64,000 bases of DNA from Sulfurimonadaceae bacterium (GCA_028683835.1 JAQUHB010000009.1:21102-85101); one strand, 5' to 3'. Positions 52,028-63,051 are shown, counted from the first letter of the stretch. Numbers and translations are program-made. The notes: a model not told the origin generated them from the sequence alone.

Positions 52028-52189
52028 TCAATTACCTTACTCTTTTTAATTTTGACATCCTATCAAACTTTCATTGAAAGAAACATTGATTACAAAAAGT
52101 TACATTTCTAGTAAACAAGATTATTTATGACAATCAAAATAATTCTTGATAAGGATATAGTGATAAAATGAAATTAACAAGGAGTAACA

Positions 52190-52699
52190 ATGCAAAAACC
52201 AAGCCCTACACAGATACAAAAAGAGTTAAATATAGGAGATTTTATTGTTTCTAAGACAGATCTAAAGGGGAAGATCATCTATGGCAATAAAATGTTTATT
52301 AAAATATCCGGTTATAGCGAATCCGAACTTTTAGGCCAACCACATTCGATCCTACGTCATCCGGATATGCCGAAAATCATTTTCAAATTCCTTTGGGATC
52401 GCATTCAAAATAAACAGGAGATTTTTGCTTATGTAAAAAATCTTTGTAAAGATGGTGCCTACTATTGGGTTTTTGCAAATGTAACTGCAACAACCGATGA
52501 AAATGGCCAGATTCGTGACTTTCACTCTGTCAGAAGAAAGCCGAGCCAAAAAGCAATGGATATTATTCCAAATCTTTACAGTCAGTTATTATCTGCTGAG
52601 AGATCAGGCGGTATTGACGCTTCAAAAATACTACTAGAAAGAACACTTAAAGAACAAGGAGTCGATTATGACGGGTTTATCCTCAACCTTCAACAATAA
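52190..52699 (+). CDS. PAS-domain protein, Aer/CetB-like
   Basis: [55 protein letters not shown]...[18 protein letters not shown]. Confidence 0.88.
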   Translation: MQKPSPTQIQKELNIGDFIVSKTDLKGKIIYGNKMFIKISGYSESELLGQPHSILRHPDMPKIIFKFLWDRIQNKQEIFAYVKNLCKDGAYYWVFANVTATTDENGQIRDFHSVRRKPSQKAMDIIPNLYSQLLSAERSGGIDASKILLERTLKEQGVDYDGFILNLQQ

Positions 52700-54125
52700 A
52701 CAAACTTTACTCTACCTCACACTTTCCATTGTGGGTGCTGCGCTAATTGGTGTATATTTTTCTTATCTCGTGACACTGATTTTTTTAGTTGTAATAGCTG
52801 CAGGATTTTTTATACCGGATCAGGGAGCATGCGAAAAAATTTTTCAAGATGATCTTATCCGTCAAATCCGTGATGTTCTTATTAAAGCTGGCAAAGGTGG
52901 CTTATCTGAGCGTATCACTGGTATAGATGACAAACATATTATGCAAGGAATCGCATGGGGAATCAATGATATGCTTGATCAAACAGAACAGATGATGCGC
53001 GATATAAAAGCTTCGATTGAAGAAGCAAATAAAGGCAATACAAAAAGAGTTATCTTTAAAGAAGGATACAAAGGAGACTTTGCTGCATCTACACCTTACT
53101 TAAATGATTCTATACGTCTCATTTCTGAAGCGTTTAAAGGAAAGATGAGAGTCAAGCTAGCTGTCGCATTTGAAAAAAATAGTGGTGGGATTTCTGATGG
53201 ACTTTCTGTAATACAAGATGATATTATCAAAAATACACAGTTTACAAAAACGATTACAGACGCGGCAACTCAAACTGCTAATAAAGTAGTTCAATCTCAA
53301 GAAAGTGTTTCTGTTATCGTTGATAATATCGAGCATCTATTGCAACTTATCGGCAATTCAAATATGGCAATTGGTTCACTTAATGAAAGAACCAATGAGA
53401 TCAGCACTATCGCAAGCCTCATCAAAGATATTGCAGACCAAACAAATCTTTTGGCTCTTAATGCTGCCATAGAAGCGGCACGTGCCGGTGAACATGGACG
53501 TGGTTTTGCTGTGGTTGCCGATGAAGTAAGAAAACTCGCAGAACGGACGCAAAAAGCGACACAAGAGATATCCATGACCCTTCAAACACTGCAGCAAGAA
53601 GCAAATGACATCCTATCGAGCTCAGAGGATATGAATCAACTAGCATCAGATTCACAGAAAAATATCAATAATTTTGAAGATGTCATCCATGAGTTTTCTA
53701 AAACAGTCTCCAATACTGCCACGATCTCAAAACTGATTAACAGTTCTCTGTTTACAACACTTGTAAAAGTCGATCATATTATCTTCAAACATAACGCTTA
53801 CTCTACTCTCTTCAATGAAGACAAAGCAAAAGCAGCAACTTTCTCAAATCATCATAGCTGTAGAATGGGTAAATGGTATTTTGAGGGTGATGGTAAAGAA
53901 TATTTTTCACATACAAATGCTTACAAAGAGATGGAACGTCCACATGCAAAAGTGCATGAAGTCGTTCTTGATTCTATTACCTGTGTTTTAGATAATTCAT
54001 GTATGCATGAAGATAAATATGAGCACCTTGTTGCAAATATGGCTACAATGGAATCAAGTTCTCAAGAACTTTTTGTTCACTTAGATAATATGGTGAGAGA
54101 AGCTAATTCAGATATAAAAATTTAG
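52668..54125 (+). CDS. Methyl-accepting chemotaxis protein with C-terminal CZB domain
   Basis: N-terminal TM hairpin; [56 protein letters not shown]...PHAKVHE typical of CZB. Confidence 0.92.
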   Translation: MTGLSSTFNNKQTLLYLTLSIVGAALIGVYFSYLVTLIFLVVIAAGFFIPDQGACEKIFQDDLIRQIRDVLIKAGKGGLSERITGIDDKHIMQGIAWGINDMLDQTEQMMRDIKASIEEANKGNTKRVIFKEGYKGDFAASTPYLNDSIRLISEAFKGKMRVKLAVAFEKNSGGISDGLSVIQDDIIKNTQFTKTITDAATQTANKVVQSQESVSVIVDNIEHLLQLIGNSNMAIGSLNERTNEISTIASLIKDIADQTNLLALNAAIEAARAGEHGRGFAVVADEVRKLAERTQKATQEISMTLQTLQQEANDILSSSEDMNQLASDSQKNINNFEDVIHEFSKTVSNTATISKLINSSLFTTLVKVDHIIFKHNAYSTLFNEDKAKAATFSNHHSCRMGKWYFEGDGKEYFSHTNAYKEMERPHAKVHEVVLDSITCVLDNSCMHEDKYEHLVANMATMESSSQELFVHLDNMVREANSDIKI

Positions 54126-54134
54126 ACCTTTTGG

Positions 54135-54161
54135 CAGTGAAGTTTTAAAATAGCTTCACTG
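54135..54161 (+). terminator. Hairpin downstream of the MCP-CZB gene
   Basis: CAGTGAAG-(TTTTAAAATAG)-CTTCACTG followed by a pyrimidine-rich TCCCTTTCTTT. Confidence 0.55.
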
Positions 54162-54240
54162 TCCCTTTCTTTCATAACAAATCAAGTCCAAATAAGTAAG
54201 AACTAGCTAAAATTCCCCATTAAAATAGACAAGGACTTTT

Positions 54241-54795
54241 TTGTTAAATCTACCAAATCTTTTAGCCTCTTTACGAATTTTAATCGCTCCGATTATGTTT
54301 TGGGTAATCTTAAATCCTAGAATTTTTACAGACAATGGATTTGATATTAGTTGGAACTATTACGCAGCTTCTTTACTTTTTGTTCTCGCTTCGGTTACAG
54401 ACTTTTTTGACGGTTATATTGCTAGAGAATGGAACCAATCCACAATCCTAGGTGCCATCATCGATCCACTTGCAGATAAGATGCTTACTATTGCGGCTTT
54501 TTTAGGGCTTATGATGATAGGCGAAGCCTCTGTTTGGGCGATCTACATCATCATTATTCGTGAGCTTTTTATCACTGCTCTTCGCACAGTGGCTGTAAGT
54601 GAAAACATCAGTGTCAAGGCATCATTTGCAGGAAAAGTAAAAACAGTTTCTCAGATGATCGCCATCGGTTTTATGTTGATGCATTGGCCATTTGCAGTAC
54701 CGCTTTTATGGTTAGCGGTCGCCCTTACGATCTACTCAGGCGGTGAATATGTCTGGAGTTTTAGATCTGCTATATTAAAAGGAAATAACGCATGA
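54241..54795 (+). CDS. pgsA: CDP-diacylglycerol--glycerol-3-phosphate 3-phosphatidyltransferase
   Basis: DFFDGYIAREWNQSTILGAIIDPLADK (CDP-alcohol phosphotransferase motif); TTG start. Confidence 0.94.
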   Translation: MLNLPNLLASLRILIAPIMFWVILNPRIFTDNGFDISWNYYAASLLFVLASVTDFFDGYIAREWNQSTILGAIIDPLADKMLTIAAFLGLMMIGEASVWAIYIIIIRELFITALRTVAVSENISVKASFAGKVKTVSQMIAIGFMLMHWPFAVPLLWLAVALTIYSGGEYVWSFRSAILKGNNA

Positions 54796-55850
54796 GTTGG
54801 TTAGTCGCATTACTCGTTTTATCAGTATTGATATTTTTTCATGAACTTGGTCATTATAGTGTCGCTAAATTTTTCGGCGTTTATATCGAAGTATTTAGTA
54901 TCGGTTTTGGCAAAAAAATCGCCTCGTTTCGTATGTTTAATACTCAATGGCAGATTGCCATGTTTCCTCTTGGCGGTTATGTCAAGATGAAGGGTCAAGA
55001 TGATTCGGATCCTACACAAACGAGCCAAGACAAAGATAGTTATAACTCAAAAACACCGCTTCAAAGAATCCTTATTCTTCTTGCTGGTCCCGCTGCAAAT
55101 TTTGTTTTGGCTTTTGTTTTATATATCTTTATCGCGCTCGGTTCTCCAGGAATTTTATCTCCAGTTCTTGGAGGCATTGCACCCTCTTCTGCTGCTTCAC
55201 TTGCAGGACTTAAATCAAATGACACCATTACGGCCATCAACGGTATGTCCATCACTACATGGAAAGAGATGTCTGATATCATCGCTGCAAACAAAGGTGA
55301 AACTCTTGATTTGACGCTTCTTAGAGCAAATCAAAGCTTACATGTAAGCCTCACTCCAAAGCTGACAAAAACAAAAAATATGTTCAACGAAGATATTTAC
55401 AAACCAATGATTGGTGTCGGCAGTGCGGGTATTACGCATAAACTTAGCCTCTCTCCTACAGAAGTTTTAGGCTATGCGACAGAACAGACGGTATTTGCTT
55501 CGACGATGATCTTTCAAGGGGTAAAAAAGCTCATCACGGGTGATGTTCCTGCCAAAGAGATGGGTGGAGTGATATCTATCGTAAAAATCACTTCAGATGC
55601 AACAGCGCAAGGCTGGATGGCAGTGCTCTTTTTTGCTGCTCTTATCTCAGTAAATTTGGGTGTCTTAAACCTCTTCCCTATTCCAGCACTTGATGGCGGA
55701 CATATTATGTTCAATCTTTATGAGCTAATAGTTAGACGCGCACCGAGCGAAGCAATGCTTGTTCGTCTGACTGTCGCTGGCTGGGTCGTACTCTTTGGAC
55801 TCATGGGACTTGGACTTTACAACGATATTAACAGATTGATAGAGGGCTAA
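54792..55850 (+). CDS. rseP: RseP-family site-2 intramembrane zinc metalloprotease
   Basis: FFHELGHYSVAKFFGV (HExxH), PDZ domain, NLFPIPALDGGHI. Confidence 0.95.
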   Translation: MSWLVALLVLSVLIFFHELGHYSVAKFFGVYIEVFSIGFGKKIASFRMFNTQWQIAMFPLGGYVKMKGQDDSDPTQTSQDKDSYNSKTPLQRILILLAGPAANFVLAFVLYIFIALGSPGILSPVLGGIAPSSAASLAGLKSNDTITAINGMSITTWKEMSDIIAANKGETLDLTLLRANQSLHVSLTPKLTKTKNMFNEDIYKPMIGVGSAGITHKLSLSPTEVLGYATEQTVFASTMIFQGVKKLITGDVPAKEMGGVISIVKITSDATAQGWMAVLFFAALISVNLGVLNLFPIPALDGGHIMFNLYELIVRRAPSEAMLVRLTVAGWVVLFGLMGLGLYNDINRLIEG

Positions 55851-55852
55851 AA

Positions 55853-56530
55853 ATGACACAATTACAATACAAACTTCATATAGATTCCATTATCGAAAGA
55901 GTGGAAAAAGCAAGACTAAGTGTAAGCGCACATCATATAGTAAAAATAGTTGCAGTGAGTAAATATTCCACCACGGATGAGATAAAAGCACTTTATGAGA
56001 TAGGACAGCGTGCTTTTGGAGAGAACAAAGTTCAAGACTTAGAAAAAAAGGCAGAAGAGCTTCATGAACTTCCTTTGGAATGGCACTTTATAGGCAATTT
56101 ACAAAAAAATAAGATCAATCATCTTATCAAAGTAAATCCTTTTTTGTTTCAGTCGCTTGATTCTTTAGAACTTGCTCTTGAACTGGACAAACGTTTAGAA
56201 GTAAATGGTACAACTATGGATGCCCTGCTTCAAATAAACTCAGCGTATGAGGAATCAAAATCGGGTGTCATGCCAGAAAATGGGATAGAAATTTACAATG
56301 AAATTCGTTCTACATGCAAGCATATCAACCTCAAAGGCGTTATGAGCATCGGCGCTCATACGGATGATAAGGCGATCATCCAAAAAAGCTTTGAGACGAC
56401 TCATAAAATCTACACACAATTAGAGGGCGCGACCATCTGTTCTATGGGTATGAGCGGTGATTTTGAACTCGCTATCAAATGCGGTTCAAATATGGTTCGC
56501 CTCGGCTCTTTGATGTTTAACAAAGGTTAA
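55853..56530 (+). CDS. YggS-family PLP-binding protein
   Basis: IVAVSKYSTTDEIKALYEIGQRAFGENKVQDLEKK; LEWHFIGNLQKNKI; CSMGMSGDFELAIKCGSNMVRLGSLMF. Confidence 0.94.
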   Translation: MTQLQYKLHIDSIIERVEKARLSVSAHHIVKIVAVSKYSTTDEIKALYEIGQRAFGENKVQDLEKKAEELHELPLEWHFIGNLQKNKINHLIKVNPFLFQSLDSLELALELDKRLEVNGTTMDALLQINSAYEESKSGVMPENGIEIYNEIRSTCKHINLKGVMSIGAHTDDKAIIQKSFETTHKIYTQLEGATICSMGMSGDFELAIKCGSNMVRLGSLMFNKG

Positions 56531-56584
56531 CTCATTCGGTAGTACAATATTTTCCTTCGAAATTGATCCACCAAGGGAAATATA

Positions 56585-58216
56585 ATGGAAAGTTTAAGAA
56601 CCATGAGTATAAAAACAAAACTCATCATGATGGTCCTGCTTAGTCTTGTGATCACCTTTGTACTTTCAATAGTCATAATGAGAGGTCTCTCCTCTTTAAA
56701 CAATCAGATCAATGACACGATCGACATAGACGCTGCCAGTGTTTCACTGAGTAAGACAATAGCGACAAAACTCGCAGAGATGCGGCTTATGGAAAAAGAT
56801 CTCATCATTGAGCAAGATCTTGACAAGATGAAGACCTATGTAACACAGTTTAAAGCTCAAGATGATAATATGCTTATCGATATCAAAAAACTGCTTTCTC
56901 TCACTAAGCTCGATGAAAATAAAGCGATCTTAAAAGAGTTTCTTGATGCGGTTACAGACTATAAAAAGCAGTTTGATATTATCACTCGATACAGTATGAA
57001 CAATCAAAATGATAAAGCATTCGCAATCTCAAACGGGTTAGCAAAACAAGATTTTTACCATGCAAAAGATCTTCTTGAAAAGATTGTCAAACAAGAAGAG
57101 ACTAAGATGCATCAAACAGAGATCAATACGGATAAAGAGTATTTACAGATACGAAACAACTCTATCGGTGTTGTGTTGCTCGATGTCATCACCTCCATCT
57201 TTTTAGCATTTTTCATCATTAGACAGCTTTCTCTCTCAGTAAATTCATTTAAAGAAAAGCTTCAGAACTCCTCTATCAATAAAGATTTGACACTTCAATA
57301 TCCGGTAAAAGGACCTGCTGAAATAAATGATATGGACAAGAGCTATAACGCACTTATAAACAGTTTAAGAGACCTTGTCTCCGACTCAAAGCAATCTTCC
57401 ATACAAAATGCTTCTATCTCCCATACCCTTTCCACTACTTCACTTGGCGTCGGTCAAAATGTCGAAAAATCAGTCGAGATCATTAAACAAGCGACTTCTA
57501 AGGCAGATGATTCAAAAGATAAGATAAATTTAGCTATTTTAGACGCACAAGGAAGTAAAAAATATATTATCTCAGCAAATAACACCCTTTCTCACGCGAG
57601 AAATGAGATCATATCTCTTACAACAAAAGTGCAAAAAAGTGCGGAACTAGAAATAGAACTATCAGGGCGTATGCAAACTTTAACCCAAGATGCAAGTCAA
57701 GTCAAGTTGATCCTGGAAGTAATCTCGGATATCGCAGATCAAACAAACCTTCTAGCTCTTAACGCCGCCATAGAAGCTGCTCGTGCCGGAGAGCATGGGC
57801 GAGGTTTTGCCGTTGTTGCCGATGAAGTAAGAAAACTGGCAGAGCGCACACAAAAATCACTCGTCGAGATCAATGCGACTATCAATGTGATTGTACAATC
57901 TATTATGGATGTTAGCGGACAGATGACACATAATTCTGAGGAGGTTCAAGCTCTTTCAGAGATATCCTCAGATGTCGAGCAGATGATAGATGAAAGTGTC
58001 CATCTCGTAAATACCGCAGTTGACGCAACCGATAAAACTGTTTTAGATTTTGAAAAGACAGGAAAAGATATAGAGACAATCGTATCTCAGATCGCAGAGA
58101 TAAATAAAATCTCTTCACAAAACGCGAAAAATGTAGAGGAGATAGCTTCTGCGGCAGATCATCTCAATACCATGACAAGTCTGCTTAACAGTAAACTTGA
58201 AACCTTTAAAACTTAA
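56585..58216 (+). CDS. Methyl-accepting chemotaxis protein with N-terminal helical sensor
   Basis: TM helices flank a helical sensor; signalling hairpin [41 protein letters not shown]. Confidence 0.93.
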   Translation: MESLRTMSIKTKLIMMVLLSLVITFVLSIVIMRGLSSLNNQINDTIDIDAASVSLSKTIATKLAEMRLMEKDLIIEQDLDKMKTYVTQFKAQDDNMLIDIKKLLSLTKLDENKAILKEFLDAVTDYKKQFDIITRYSMNNQNDKAFAISNGLAKQDFYHAKDLLEKIVKQEETKMHQTEINTDKEYLQIRNNSIGVVLLDVITSIFLAFFIIRQLSLSVNSFKEKLQNSSINKDLTLQYPVKGPAEINDMDKSYNALINSLRDLVSDSKQSSIQNASISHTLSTTSLGVGQNVEKSVEIIKQATSKADDSKDKINLAILDAQGSKKYIISANNTLSHARNEIISLTTKVQKSAELEIELSGRMQTLTQDASQVKLILEVISDIADQTNLLALNAAIEAARAGEHGRGFAVVADEVRKLAERTQKSLVEINATINVIVQSIMDVSGQMTHNSEEVQALSEISSDVEQMIDESVHLVNTAVDATDKTVLDFEKTGKDIETIVSQIAEINKISSQNAKNVEEIASAADHLNTMTSLLNSKLETFKT

Positions 58217-58256
58217 ATTAGTTCCCATGCCCTCTTTGACGCTTACAAAGCCAAAG

Positions 58257-59141
58257 CTATACGCCGATTTTTCTAGCGCTCAAAAAGAGATAATCTTTTC
58301 CCGTTATAACCACTCTGCATTTTTTCTGCTGCAAATATTTTTTACAAAAATGGATATCTTTGAGCACTAAGCTCATCTCGCTGAATTTATAGTTTGGAGC
58401 TTTTGCGCCGTAGATCATCTCGCCCTCAATCCACCTGCAATTTGGAAATCCAAGAACAATAGAACCACCCTTTGCAAGATAGTTTTGATACAGATTCATA
58501 AACATGAGATTAAAATCGATATTGCTGCTTTGAAGTGTTCCAATGGAGATAATTAAATCAAACTCTCCAAGATCAAGTTCATCTAAAGCATTAATATCAT
58601 GAGTAATAAAATCTACATTTGGATATGAGAAGTTTTTTTTTGCATATTCTATAGCTGAAGCAGAATAATCGATACCGACAAATTGTTTCTCTTCAAACTC
58701 CTTACTTGTAAGCATCTCTTTGACGATGACAAACTCATCTGCTTTGTTAATACCAAGATTTAAAATTCTCATTTTTTCTTTGATATTGACAAATTTCAAA
58801 GCCTCTTTATAATGATATAAAAAACTAAATTGTGATGTTTTGTCGATTTTAAAAAACTCACTCTCTACGCCGTATTTTTCGCAGCTTTGCTGAGCTTTAT
58901 GAAACGAAGTTTCCCTATGGAGCTTATAAAAGAGTAGAATGGTAGTAACATCATCTTTTTTAAGCGGTGTAAGCATCTTCATGAAAAAGAGCTGTGCAAG
59001 GTCTATAAAAGCTTTATAACCTATCTTTTCTATATCAATATCAAAGAGTTCAATCTCTAAAATCTCGCCCTCTTGAAGCGTGTTATTTTCAAAGTATTCT
59101 AAAATATCAGAAGAACTTTTTGCTTTACAATCTACAATCAT
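58257..59141 (-). CDS. Class I SAM-dependent methyltransferase-like protein with divergent motif I
   Basis: MRILNLGINKADEF in place of VLDLGCGxG, then FVGIDYSASAIEYAKKNF and FDLIISIGTLQSSNID. Confidence 0.75.
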   Translation of the reverse strand: MIVDCKAKSSSDILEYFENNTLQEGEILEIELFDIDIEKIGYKAFIDLAQLFFMKMLTPLKKDDVTTILLFYKLHRETSFHKAQQSCEKYGVESEFFKIDKTSQFSFLYHYKEALKFVNIKEKMRILNLGINKADEFVIVKEMLTSKEFEEKQFVGIDYSASAIEYAKKNFSYPNVDFITHDINALDELDLGEFDLIISIGTLQSSNIDFNLMFMNLYQNYLAKGGSIVLGFPNCRWIEGEMIYGAKAPNYKFSEMSLVLKDIHFCKKYLQQKKCRVVITGKDYLFLSARKIGV

Positions 59142-61066
59142 AAAGAATCACTGTTTTTAAGTATATTTTGTATCTCTTGATCTATCAACTTTAAAATAGA
59201 TGAGAGTTCTTCAAACTTTGTTTTATAATCTATCTGCTCCTCTTTTGATCCCGCATCTTCTAGTTCTTTTGAAAGATCTTTTACAAGTTCCATTTTAAGA
59301 TTTGCCGCTGAACCTTTGAGGGTATGTGCCCATTGATAGATATTTTTATAATTTTTTTCCGCTATGGCATCTTGAAGATTTTGCATATATTTTGGATAAT
59401 TATCTAAAAATATTTTGAGTAGTCTTTCAAAAAGTCCTTTTGAAAAGGCAAAGTCATCTTGAAGTTGTTTCATATCTAAATAGTTTTTCATCTCTTTTTT
59501 TTCATGAAGTTCTATTTTTTCTTTCTCTTCTACAACGATCTCAGATTTTTGCAGGTAATGGTCAAAAACTTTTTCAAGTTCATCGATATCTATAGGTTTT
59601 GAAATGTATTCATCAAATCCCTCTTGCAGATATTTTTCCCTGTCTCCATGCATTGAACTTGCAGTTAGTGCTACTACAGGTGTTGTATAACCAAGCTCTC
59701 TTAAGCTCTTGAGTGCATCGATCCCACCCATAATCGGCATATTGATATCCATCAGTATAAGATCATATTTCTCTTGATACAACGCTTCGATAGCTTTTTT
59801 TCCATTATCTACAACGCTGTGTTGTATCTTATAAAGATTTAACAGTTCAGAGATAAACTCACAATTGAGCTCATTATCTTCTGCAACAAGTATCTTAGCA
59901 CTATAATGTTTATTGAATATATGATTTTTGTCCGTATGAGGATCTGAAATATCTTTTTTCTGACAGATCTTAAGATCTAAAGTAAAGAAAAAATCACTCC
60001 CTTCATTCTCTTTCGATTTTAAAGATAAAACACCACCCATAAGATTCACAAGACTAGAACATATGCTAAGACCCAAGCCTGTACCGCCAAATTTTCTAGT
60101 CGTAGAGTCATCCGCCTGAGTAAACGCTTCAAAGATATGTTTTTGCTTCTCTTTAGCAATCCCAATTCCATCATCTTTTACACCTATATGTAAAGTTAAA
60201 AGATCTTTTTTTTGCTCTATTACTTCTGTATACACTAAGATATTTCCCCATCTGCCGGTGAATTTTATAGCATTGGATATCAGATTTGAAATGATCTGCC
60301 TAAATCTAAAAATATCGATGCACAAGCACAGATGAGAACCTATATCTACTTTCAAGGTAAGGTTTATATTTTTCTCATCCGCTTTGGCACGAAAAAGCTC
60401 TACAACACTTTCAAGCTCCTTCACAAAATCAACACTTACAAGATTGAGATCCATTTTTTTTGCTTCAAGTTTTGAGAAGTCAAGGATATCATCTACTATT
60501 GCCAAAAGAGTATCTGTGCTGTTGTCTATGATACCTACATATTTTTTCTGTTTTTCGCTCAACTCTGTTGCTTTTAAAAGCGTATTAAAACCGATAATCG
60601 CATTCATCGGTGTCCGTATTTCATGACTCATATTGGCGATAAAATCACTTTTTAATCGTAAGAGTTCCTCCCTTTTTTTTCTAGCTTCAACTGTTAAAGC
60701 AATCTCCTCAAGTTTTTTGAGCAGAGTCTCTTTTTGTACAGGTTTGGGTAAAAATGAGCTTATTCCAAACTCGATGGCGGTTGATAAGGCATCCAAATTT
60801 TTAAGTCCCGTAGACATAATAAAAGGGACCTCTTTATTCTCTTCGCGTATCTTTTTTAAGAGTTCAAGTCCATCCATCAATGGCATATCAATATCACTTA
60901 AAACGAGATCAATAGATTCTTTCTTAAAGATTTCCAAAGCTTCTTGCCCATCTTTAGCTCCAAAAATCTGCTTCACACGTCTACCAATAATAAGAAAAAG
61001 CTGCTCTAAAACATCCACTTCATCTTCAACGACAAGCACTGAAATATCAAATCTATTTTTCTTCAT
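59138..61066 (-). CDS. Hybrid histidine kinase: REC-HisKA-HATPase-REC-HPt
   Basis: VLVVEDEVDVLEQL/LVLSDIDMPLMDG; MSHEIRTPMNAIIGF; GGTGLGLSIC; LVAEDNELN/LILMDINMPIMGG; WAHTLKGSAANL. Confidence 0.93.
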   Translation of the reverse strand: MKKNRFDISVLVVEDEVDVLEQLFLIIGRRVKQIFGAKDGQEALEIFKKESIDLVLSDIDMPLMDGLELLKKIREENKEVPFIMSTGLKNLDALSTAIEFGISSFLPKPVQKETLLKKLEEIALTVEARKKREELLRLKSDFIANMSHEIRTPMNAIIGFNTLLKATELSEKQKKYVGIIDNSTDTLLAIVDDILDFSKLEAKKMDLNLVSVDFVKELESVVELFRAKADEKNINLTLKVDIGSHLCLCIDIFRFRQIISNLISNAIKFTGRWGNILVYTEVIEQKKDLLTLHIGVKDDGIGIAKEKQKHIFEAFTQADDSTTRKFGGTGLGLSICSSLVNLMGGVLSLKSKENEGSDFFFTLDLKICQKKDISDPHTDKNHIFNKHYSAKILVAEDNELNCEFISELLNLYKIQHSVVDNGKKAIEALYQEKYDLILMDINMPIMGGIDALKSLRELGYTTPVVALTASSMHGDREKYLQEGFDEYISKPIDIDELEKVFDHYLQKSEIVVEEKEKIELHEKKEMKNYLDMKQLQDDFAFSKGLFERLLKIFLDNYPKYMQNLQDAIAEKNYKNIYQWAHTLKGSAANLKMELVKDLSKELEDAGSKEEQIDYKTKFEELSSILKLIDQEIQNILKNSDSL

Positions 61067-63042
61067 ACCTTGAGTTCCTCTTGCTTTTTAGGAAATTGCA
61101 AAATAAAGCAAGCTCCCTCTGAACTATTTTTTACATATATTTTTCCCTGCATTTTTTGCTCAATGATCATTTTAGATATATAGAGTCCAAGTCCGCTTCC
61201 ATTCATAAGAGTCTTAGTCGTAAAATAAGGTTCAAAAATCTGATCTTTGATCTCCTGTGGCACGCCTCCCGCATTATCGCAGATCTTTACAAAAATACAG
61301 TTTCCATCTTCATATGCTGTAAATCTAATCTTTTTCTCTTTAATTTCATTCATCAGCAAAGCATCTTTGGCATTATTGACAAGATTTATAATAACCTGTA
61401 TAAACTCATTTTCACTACCTTGTATCCTTCCATGATATCTATTATCAAACTTATAGCCTATATAATGACGAGTCAATGATCCTTTTAAAAGGATCAAAAT
61501 TCTTTGCCAGATCATCTCAAACGTAAAACTGTCATTGAGTCTACTTGGATGTAAAAAGCTACGAAAATCATCAATGGTACTTGACATATAATTGATCTGA
61601 AACATCGATTTTTTAACCATTTCACTCATATATTCCTGATCTAGCTCTCCATATTCATACGTATCTTCAAGATTTTGAATAATCAAGGCAAGCACATTTA
61701 ACGGCTGTCTCCATTGATGCGCAATATTTCCAATCATCTCTCCCATAGCACTATGTCTTGATTGGACCAACATAATCTTCGATTTTTCCTCGATCCTTTC
61801 GTTGGCAGTAGAAAGTTCTTTTGTCACAACATTGATAAGATGTGTCAGTGCTTTGAGCGTACCTAGAGAATGGAGAGGATACTCTTTCGAAGATCTATTT
61901 TTGGTATTTTTTTTCTCTACATGTAAGGAATTATTTTCCCACATTCCCATGATTGTCGTGCTTTGATTGAAAAGATAGTTTGTGGCATTTTTATGAAAAA
62001 ATTCTCCATACGTACAAAAGCCTGCTATGGGTGCTATCGAACTCAGTGGCTTAAACTCCAAAGAGGCATTTTTATTTAAAAATCTTCTGCGTGCCATACA
62101 TGAATAAGAGAACAGAGACTCAACCGGATACGTGTTCATCGTATCTAAAAGATGATGAGACTGAAGCAAGATCTCATTGACCTCGCCGACTCCAAAGTGA
62201 ACGTAAGTCCCCTGTGGGATATTTCCAGCAAATAAAAGTGAGCCGTCTGATTCTTTTGCCAAAACAGCTCTGGCATAATTGTATCCGCCTTCATGAATAA
62301 TAAGTGGGAATTCGATGCCGATTGCAGGAAGTTTTCTCCCCGCTTCTTCTCCTAAGTAACTACTATAAACTTCAGCAGCTGGCTGATTGTCTATCGTATA
62401 AACATGATTTTTTTCAGAGCTTGTTACAAGCATCTTTTTACCTATAGGTATCCATCCGAAGCTAAAATCGGTTACAACATTGAGATCTTTTCCATCAAGT
62501 GCAACCGCAACAACACCGTTTTCAACGATCCCTTCATTTGTAAAAACATAAGTACCGCTAAAGGTAGCATTATCACCTGCCAATCCCCCTGAAATTATGG
62601 TATTTGGATGTATGGAGCCAAATCCATGCAAAAAATCATCAGCGTTAATGTGTAAACCATCAGCAAAGCTAATCACTGCTTTTGTGTTTTCAAAAACTAT
62701 CGATGTTGCAAGCTCTGCACCATTTTGAAAACTATCTTTGTGTTTCATCTCAGAGGAGGAGCGATAAGACCTGATATGACTTTTTTCAAAAAAAGTAAAA
62801 GAGAGCACTGTTGTACCCGTATAAACAGAAGATCCAAGTATCTCCCCGTCTGTCGTACAACCCATGATAATAGCATCTGGCATAAATGTGTACAGTTCAT
62901 GAATGAGCGCATCAATAAATTTTTTGTCACATTTATGAGTAAAAACTTGAATTAGCTTTGAAGAAAAATTTTCTTTTAGATAGGGTTTAATCATCTCTTT
63001 ATATGATGAGTTTGGTGTATAAAGTGTATTAACACTAAACAT
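61063..63042 (-). CDS. FIST-domain sensor histidine kinase
   Basis: N-terminal FIST-like DAIIMGCTTDGEILGSSVYTGTTVLSFTFF and FIST_C region; kinase GNIAHQWRQPLNVLAL and GSGLGLYISKMIIEQ. Confidence 0.9.
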   Translation of the reverse strand: MFSVNTLYTPNSSYKEMIKPYLKENFSSKLIQVFTHKCDKKFIDALIHELYTFMPDAIIMGCTTDGEILGSSVYTGTTVLSFTFFEKSHIRSYRSSSEMKHKDSFQNGAELATSIVFENTKAVISFADGLHINADDFLHGFGSIHPNTIISGGLAGDNATFSGTYVFTNEGIVENGVVAVALDGKDLNVVTDFSFGWIPIGKKMLVTSSEKNHVYTIDNQPAAEVYSSYLGEEAGRKLPAIGIEFPLIIHEGGYNYARAVLAKESDGSLLFAGNIPQGTYVHFGVGEVNEILLQSHHLLDTMNTYPVESLFSYSCMARRRFLNKNASLEFKPLSSIAPIAGFCTYGEFFHKNATNYLFNQSTTIMGMWENNSLHVEKKNTKNRSSKEYPLHSLGTLKALTHLINVVTKELSTANERIEEKSKIMLVQSRHSAMGEMIGNIAHQWRQPLNVLALIIQNLEDTYEYGELDQEYMSEMVKKSMFQINYMSSTIDDFRSFLHPSRLNDSFTFEMIWQRILILLKGSLTRHYIGYKFDNRYHGRIQGSENEFIQVIINLVNNAKDALLMNEIKEKKIRFTAYEDGNCIFVKICDNAGGVPQEIKDQIFEPYFTTKTLMNGSGLGLYISKMIIEQKMQGKIYVKNSSEGACFILQFPKKQEELKV

Positions 63043-63051
63043 AATACCTTC

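Noticed and set aside
52086-52107. Possible third Pho-box-like repeat (TTGATTACAAAAAGTTACATTT) upstream of the cytochrome/PAS genes
   Set aside because: The TTACA cores are 10 bp apart, not 11, and flanking positions do not match the pst boxes.
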